From CAWBQO01 sp963790965 (GTDB lineage Bacteria; Bacteroidota; Rhodothermia; Rhodothermales; DASSAV01): a DNA stretch of 64,000 nt. Numbering within the stretch: position 1 is the stretch's first letter; the number at the start of each line of letters is the position of its first letter. The notes beneath the pieces were generated by a model, which saw only the letters and a program-made list of their open reading frames with translations, was not told the origin of the DNA and made no database searches. The stretch covers positions 124,001 to 188,000 of the forward strand of contig CAWBQO010000002.1 in assembly GCA_963790965.1 (NCBI GenBank). Reading direction: 5' to 3'. Below are positions 60,091-64,000 of this stretch, one piece after another. The translations under genes and the position numbers were made by a program.

Positions 60091-63012
60091 TCAATAAGCG
60101 GGCGGATCACTCGCGGGGAAGGATTCCTTTGAACCTTCTTCCACGTCCTTAGAGGTAGGCTTTTGCTCGTGGGCGGGTTGCGGCGAACCGGCAGCGCCTC
60201 CCATAGCGGGCGGAGCCTGGTCGCCGTCGAGCAGGCGGCGGAGGACGTACTGAAGAATGCCGCCGTGCAGGTAATAAAGGGCCTCCTGAGGCGTGTCGAT
60301 CCGGGAGAGCACGTTGAACGAGTGGACCGTTCCATCCTCTCCGCGCGCGGTAACCGTCAGCTCCCGCCCCGCCGACGCGCCGGAAATGAGATCGTTCAGC
60401 CCCTCGATATCGAACACCTCATGTCCGGTAAGCCCGAGCGACTCGGCGCTATCTCCCTCCTTAAACTGGAGCGGGATAATGCCCATGCCGATGAGGTTCG
60501 AACGGTGGATGCGTTCGTAGCTTTCGGCGATGGCGGCGCGAATACCCTGCAAGTACGGGCCTTTCGCCGCCCAGTCGCGGCTGGAACCCGAACCGTACTC
60601 CTTCCCGGCGAGCACGATCAGCGGCGTGCCTTCCTGTTTGTACCGCATGGCGGCGTCGTAGATGGACATAACCTCGCCGGACGGGATGTGGGTCGTCACG
60701 CCGCCTTCGGTGCCGGGAGCCAGCTTGTTCCGGATGCGGCCGTTCGCAAACGTGCCCCGGACCATCACCTCATGATTGCCGCGGCGCGAGCCGTAGGAGT
60801 TAAAATCGACCGGATCGACGGCATGTTCAACGAGGTACTTCCCGGCCGGAGAGTCCTTTTTGATGCTGCCCGCGGGCGAGATGTGGTCCGTCGTTACACT
60901 ATCGCCAAGAAGGGCCACGGCGCGGGCACCGCGAATCTCCTCCACCGACGTCGGCGCCTCGCGGTGCATTCCCTCGAAGTAGGGCGGCAGGCGGATGTAA
61001 GTGGAATCCTCCTGCCACTGGAAGCGGCTGCCGCCGGGAACGTCCATGCCATTCCACCGGTCGTCGCCCGCGAGCGCCTTGTCGTAGTTGCTCTCGTACA
61101 TTCCCGATCGAATGGCGTCGCGCATCACGTCGATGATCTCCTGCTGCGACGGCCAGATGTCGCGCAAGTACACCTCGTTTCCGTCGCGGTCTTTCCCAAG
61201 CGGATCGTTGTACGGGTCGATGTCAATGCGCCCGGCGAGCGAGAACGCGATCACGAGCGGCGGCGACATGAGGTAGTTGGCGCGCACTTCAGAATGGATA
61301 CGCCCTTCGAAGTTGCGATTTCCCGAGAGGACGGACGCGACCACCAAATCACCTTTCTGGATCGCGTCTGAAACGGCTTCCGGCAGCGGCCCCGAATTGC
61401 CGATGCACGTGGTGCATCCATATCCGGCGAGAAAGAAGCCGAGCTTTTCGAGGTAAGGCGTCAGCCCGGCGCGCTGGTAATAATCCGTAACGACGCGCGA
61501 TCCAGGGGCGAGAGAGGTCTTGACCCACGGCTTGCGTTCAAGCCCGCGTTCCACTGCCTTTTTGGCAAGCAGACCCGCGGCCAGCATCACGGAGGGGTTC
61601 GACGTGTTCGTGCAGCTCGTTATAGCCGCAATGACGACCGAGCCGTGCGTGAGGTGGTGCGCAGCGCCTTCGATCTCAAGCTTGACCTGCGGAGCCGCGC
61701 CGTCGCCGCCGTCCTCGCCCCAGACGCCCACGTTCCGGCCCGTGGCGGAGGTCGTCGCCGCTCCCTTACCTGCCGCAGCGGGCTGCGATGGGAGCAGCGC
61801 GGGCAAGGCCTTCTTGAAGGCTGCGCCGGCGCTCCCGAGTACAATGCGATCTTGCGGGCGCTTCGGGCCGGCGATGCTCGGCTCTACGGAGTCAAGGTCG
61901 AGTTCCAGTACATCAGTGAACTTCGGTTCCGGCGAATCGGCTGTGTGGAAGAGGCCCTGCTCCTTCATGTACGCTTCCGTGAGCCGCACACGCTCTTCAG
62001 ACCGGCCGGTGAAGCGCATGTAGTCGAGCGTGACGGAGTCGACGGGGAAGATGGCGCACGTTGCTCCATACTCGGGCGACATATTGCCGATGGTAGCGCG
62101 GTCGGCGAGCGCGAGGTTGCCGACGCCCGGCCCGAAGAACTCCACAAAGCGCCCTACGACGCCCTTCTTTCGCAGCAATTCCGTCACGGTAAGCACAAGG
62201 TCCGTCGCGGTGGCTCCTTCGGGCAGGCTGCCTTTGATGCGGAACCCGATGACCTGCGGGACGAGCATCGAGATCGACTGCCCGAGCATCGCCGCCTCGG
62301 CTTCGATCCCACCAACGCCCCAACCCAGCACGCCGAGGCCATTCACCATAGGCGTATGCGAGTCGGTGCCGACGAGCGTATCGGGGTAGGCCTGCGGCTT
62401 GCCGGTGCCGGAGATGCCGGCCTCCATGTCGGTCGCGAACACGACGCGAGCAAGCCGCTCCAGGTTAATCTGGTGGACGATGCCGGCATTCGGCGGCGCG
62501 ACCGTAAAGTTCTGGAACGCCTGCTGACCCCATTTCAGAAACGCATACCGCTGGCCGTTGCGCCCGTAATCCATCTCCTCGTTGAGGCGGAAGGCGTCGG
62601 CGGTGCCGAAGGAGTCGACCTGAATCGAGTGGTCTATGACAAGCTCGACCGGTTGCAGCGGGTTGATCTGCGACGGATCGCCCCCGAGCGTTGCGACGGC
62701 ATCGCGCATGGCCGCAAGGTCGACTATTGCCGGAACACCTGTAAAATCCTGCAGCAGGACGCGGGCGGGCGTGAAGGCGACCTCGCGCGAAGGATCGGCA
62801 CGGGGATCCCAGCGCGCGATACTTTCGGCAGAATCAGCGAGAACGCCGACACCATCCTCGTTCCGAAGGACGTTTTCGAGAAGTATACGGAGGGAGTACG
62901 GGAGACGCCCAACGCTGAATCCTTGTTTTTCAAGGGCATCCAGCCGGTGTATTTCGTAGGAGCGGCCGCCGACTGCGAACGTGGCGCGGGTACCGAAACT
63001 GTTCTTCGACAT
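60091..63012 (-). CDS. acnA: Aconitate hydratase A with novel C-terminal tail
   Basis: Aconitase converts citrate to isocitrate in the TCA cycle using a [4Fe-4S] cluster. It has 973 residues; cluster cysteines are in AAITSCTNTSNP and GYGCTTCIGNSG, with TLVGTDSHTPMVNGLGVLGWG, GDSVTTDHISPAG and KEYGSGSSRDWAAKG also intact. A Gly/Ala-rich insert (PSQPAAAGKGAATTSATG) lies near 420. After the normal end at about 935 comes a low-complexity extension closing in KESFPASDPPAY, a motif otherwise seen at the ends of small unrelated proteins. The ATG at 63012 (MSKNSFG) is used over a start five codons earlier. Confidence 0.95.
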   Translation of the reverse strand: MSKNSFGTRATFAVGGRSYEIHRLDALEKQGFSVGRLPYSLRILLENVLRNEDGVGVLADSAESIARWDPRADPSREVAFTPARVLLQDFTGVPAIVDLAAMRDAVATLGGDPSQINPLQPVELVIDHSIQVDSFGTADAFRLNEEMDYGRNGQRYAFLKWGQQAFQNFTVAPPNAGIVHQINLERLARVVFATDMEAGISGTGKPQAYPDTLVGTDSHTPMVNGLGVLGWGVGGIEAEAAMLGQSISMLVPQVIGFRIKGSLPEGATATDLVLTVTELLRKKGVVGRFVEFFGPGVGNLALADRATIGNMSPEYGATCAIFPVDSVTLDYMRFTGRSEERVRLTEAYMKEQGLFHTADSPEPKFTDVLELDLDSVEPSIAGPKRPQDRIVLGSAGAAFKKALPALLPSQPAAAGKGAATTSATGRNVGVWGEDGGDGAAPQVKLEIEGAAHHLTHGSVVIAAITSCTNTSNPSVMLAAGLLAKKAVERGLERKPWVKTSLAPGSRVVTDYYQRAGLTPYLEKLGFFLAGYGCTTCIGNSGPLPEAVSDAIQKGDLVVASVLSGNRNFEGRIHSEVRANYLMSPPLVIAFSLAGRIDIDPYNDPLGKDRDGNEVYLRDIWPSQQEIIDVMRDAIRSGMYESNYDKALAGDDRWNGMDVPGGSRFQWQEDSTYIRLPPYFEGMHREAPTSVEEIRGARAVALLGDSVTTDHISPAGSIKKDSPAGKYLVEHAVDPVDFNSYGSRRGNHEVMVRGTFANGRIRNKLAPGTEGGVTTHIPSGEVMSIYDAAMRYKQEGTPLIVLAGKEYGSGSSRDWAAKGPYLQGIRAAIAESYERIHRSNLIGMGIIPLQFKEGDSAESLGLTGHEVFDIEGLNDLISGASAGRELTVTARGEDGTVHSFNVLSRIDTPQEALYYLHGGILQYVLRRLLDGDQAPPAMGGAAGSPQPAHEQKPTSKDVEEGSKESFPASDPPAY

Positions 63013-63187
63013 GGGATAGAGATGCAAGAGGGTGCTGCTTCCCGATGGCTCGGGATTCTGCAGATCAATCTACCGGAAATCACCCGCTGGATCAAGCGCA
63101 CGCGGGCACCGGGCGCGCATTCCGGCAGATCGTCACAGCATCTTCCGCCGAAGGGCGCGTGCTTAGGACCGGAACGCGAGGCGCGGA

Positions 63188-63587
63188 GTGGGTCCCGCGC
63201 GGTCGGATGGGCGCGAGATCGTGGCGGTGGTGGCGGGCGATTTGGGTCGGGCACGATGTATCGCGCCGCTGCGGGCGTGCGGCGTGGTGTTTAGGAGACT
63301 GTTGATCTATCATGGATGGAACACACGACACATTTTGCCGGGATGTTATGACCGGAATGCTGCCTAACACCTCCTCGAATCCCCCTCCAGGGGGAGGTTG
63401 CGTTGGTACGCTGGTCCATAGGTTAAGCTTTATACAACGCTCTTTATCATGTCAACAGTCTCATAGGCCGGCCGTGTGGCGGTATGAGCCGCGCGGCGGC
63501 GGGTGGCAGACGCTGCGACGGCACTTTGAAGCTTCGGGGGCGTATCGCGTAGCATGTCGGGTGGATGAACGCGGGCTTGCCAAATAA
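63188..63587 (+). pseudogene. Possible small gene split by inverted-repeat element copy C
   Basis: A reading frame open from a GTG at 63188 (REIVAVVAGDLGRARC...ACGVVF) stops making sense where the element begins. A frame leaving the element at 63465 (RPAVWRYEPRGGGWQTLRRH...VDERGLAK) ends at 63587. Deleting the element and one TA joins the two halves without a stop, giving about 75 residues, and the stop is 8 bp before the next gene's ATG. I do not recognise the product. GC-rich DNA often has open frames by chance, so this is a hypothesis. Confidence 0.35.
63292..63465. mobile_element. Small non-autonomous inverted-repeat element (MITE-like), copy C
   Basis: This is an element of about 174 bp flanked by TA. 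The left end GGAGACTGTTGATCTATCATG and right end CATGTCAACAGTCTC are inverted repeats (core GAGACTGTTGA perfect). The core CCCCCTCCAGGGGGAGGTTGCGTTGGT matches copies A and B, as does AGCTTTATACAACGCTCTTTATCA. It has no coding capacity of its own, although an ATG at 63312 begins an open frame that leaves through the right end. Confidence 0.75.
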
Positions 63588-63595
63588 CGAACAGC

Positions 63596-63817
63596 ATGGA
63601 AGACTGGATTACCCTTCAAATTCGGGATCGAGACGTGGCGGTCGGACTGGCAGAGTACGCCGTCCTGCGGGGGTGGAGTTTTCAGGTTGACCCGCTTGCT
63701 TCGGAAGCGTTCGAGGAGAAGGAGTGGGTCTTTGCCTTTCCGGCCCACCTCGGCAAAGAGCCGCAGCGCTATAAGGAGCGCCTGCAGGCTGACACGGACG
63801 CTGCGCGGGAGGACTGA
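63596..63817 (+). CDS. Small protein of unknown function
   Basis: This is a 73-residue soluble, acidic protein (MEDWITLQIRDRDVAVGLAE, EEKEWVFAFPAHLG, ERLQADTDAARED). It alternates strand- and helix-like segments, but I recognise no family. It starts 8 bp after the end of the split frame described at 63188-63587, which would make them an operon. No ribosome site is obvious (AACGAACAGC precedes the ATG). The 75-bp gap to the last gene holds nothing identifiable. Confidence 0.55.
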   Translation: MEDWITLQIRDRDVAVGLAEYAVLRGWSFQVDPLASEAFEEKEWVFAFPAHLGKEPQRYKERLQADTDAARED

Positions 63818-63892
63818 CGGCGCGCGAACCGGGTTCGGGGGACCTACCCTCCGGATATTCTATCCGAGGACGACAAGCCTGGCGCAGGCGAC

Positions 63893-64000
63893 CTATGGCT
63901 CGACGACACGGGAAAGCACCAGCGGCACCTCGCCGGTGAAATCCGACTCGAAGGTTCCGTACAAGCTTTCAGCGTCTTTGCTGATGCGAGCCTTCAGAAC
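63893..64000 (-). CDS. C-terminus of an unidentified protein, 5' end outside window
   Basis: The minus-strand frame is open from the window edge to a TAG at 63893-63895, giving 35 residues that end in TGEVPLVLSRVVEP. Alternating hydrophobic and charged residues suggest a genuine C-terminal beta segment, but it is too short to name. Confidence 0.45.
   Translation of the reverse strand, partial: VLKARISKDAESLYGTFESDFTGEVPLVLSRVVEP

Noticed and set aside
61645..63294. A 549-codon open frame on the plus strand opposite aconitase
   Set aside because: It is antisense to an intact aconitase and shows the Arg/His/Gly-rich composition typical of shadow frames.

Overview
This is a GC-rich, gene-dense chromosomal window from a free-living bacterium. 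The gene set suggests a relative of the Rhodothermota / Bacteroidota side of the FCB group. Pointers are an S16 ribosomal protein with a very long Ala/Glu-rich tail, paired M16 peptidases, a class II DAHP synthase, a ComB-type phosphatase, an EttA-type ABC-F protein and futalosine-type menaquinone synthesis. Two near-perfect TTGACA/TATAAT-type promoters argue against a canonical Bacteroidota sigma system. The placement is inference, because there is no rRNA or marker tree in the window.

Layout. 1-5.1 kb: complex I genes nuoE (cut by the window edge), nuoF and nuoG, with two Uma2-type endonuclease-fold paralogues and a small terminal-inverted-repeat element lodged between nuoE and nuoF. 5.2-7.3 kb: a membrane-anchored cell-wall amidase overlapping a MamK-like actin gene. 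7.6-12.6 kb: radA, a DUF58 protein, pyrR-pyrB, tRNA-Asn and a CoA-type Nudix hydrolase. 12.6-22.1 kb: a secreted unknown, a two-component system, a three-gene sugar dehydrogenase/lactonase operon, a DUF1232 protein, a 23-residue membrane microprotein, and an MscS channel followed by an Omp85-like barrel. 22.4-33.2 kb: an acidic-tailed unknown, comM, rhomboid, tyrA, gcvT, comB, ftsK-purK and purE. 33.2-40.7 kb (minus strand): ffh-rpsP-rimM-trmD-rplS, then mqnA-smpB-pseudo-nucleotidyltransferase-tyrS. 40.9-48.6 kb: an AhpD-like protein, 5-formyl-THF cyclo-ligase, two PspC proteins, a helical unknown, an active/inactive M16 pair, a degenerate FmdB protein and a GH3C/beta-lactamase fusion. 48.6-49.4 kb: repeat-rich spacer. 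49.4-60 kb: ferredoxin, HAD phosphatase, polA, a solute-binding lipoprotein with two CDF transporters, class II DAHP synthase and ettA. 59.2-64 kb: a second repeat-rich spacer, aconitase with an unusual C-terminal tail, a third copy of the small element that appears to split a small gene, and two minor genes.

How the genes fit together. Complex I and the futalosine enzyme MqnA both serve a menaquinone-based respiratory chain. DAHP synthase and TyrA are the first step and a late branch of aromatic synthesis, and chorismate is also MqnA's substrate. PyrR/PyrB, PurE/PurK, GcvT and 5-formyl-THF cyclo-ligase cover nucleotide and one-carbon supply. Ffh, SmpB, S16, RimM, TrmD, L19 and EttA form a translation block.

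The most unusual features are the overlapping amidase/MamK-like actin pair with no magnetosome genes nearby, a roughly 175-bp TA-flanked inverted-repeat element present three times (one copy splitting a reading frame that closes when the element is removed on paper), the Uma2 pair inside the nuo locus, and the lipoprotein-CDF-CDF operon.
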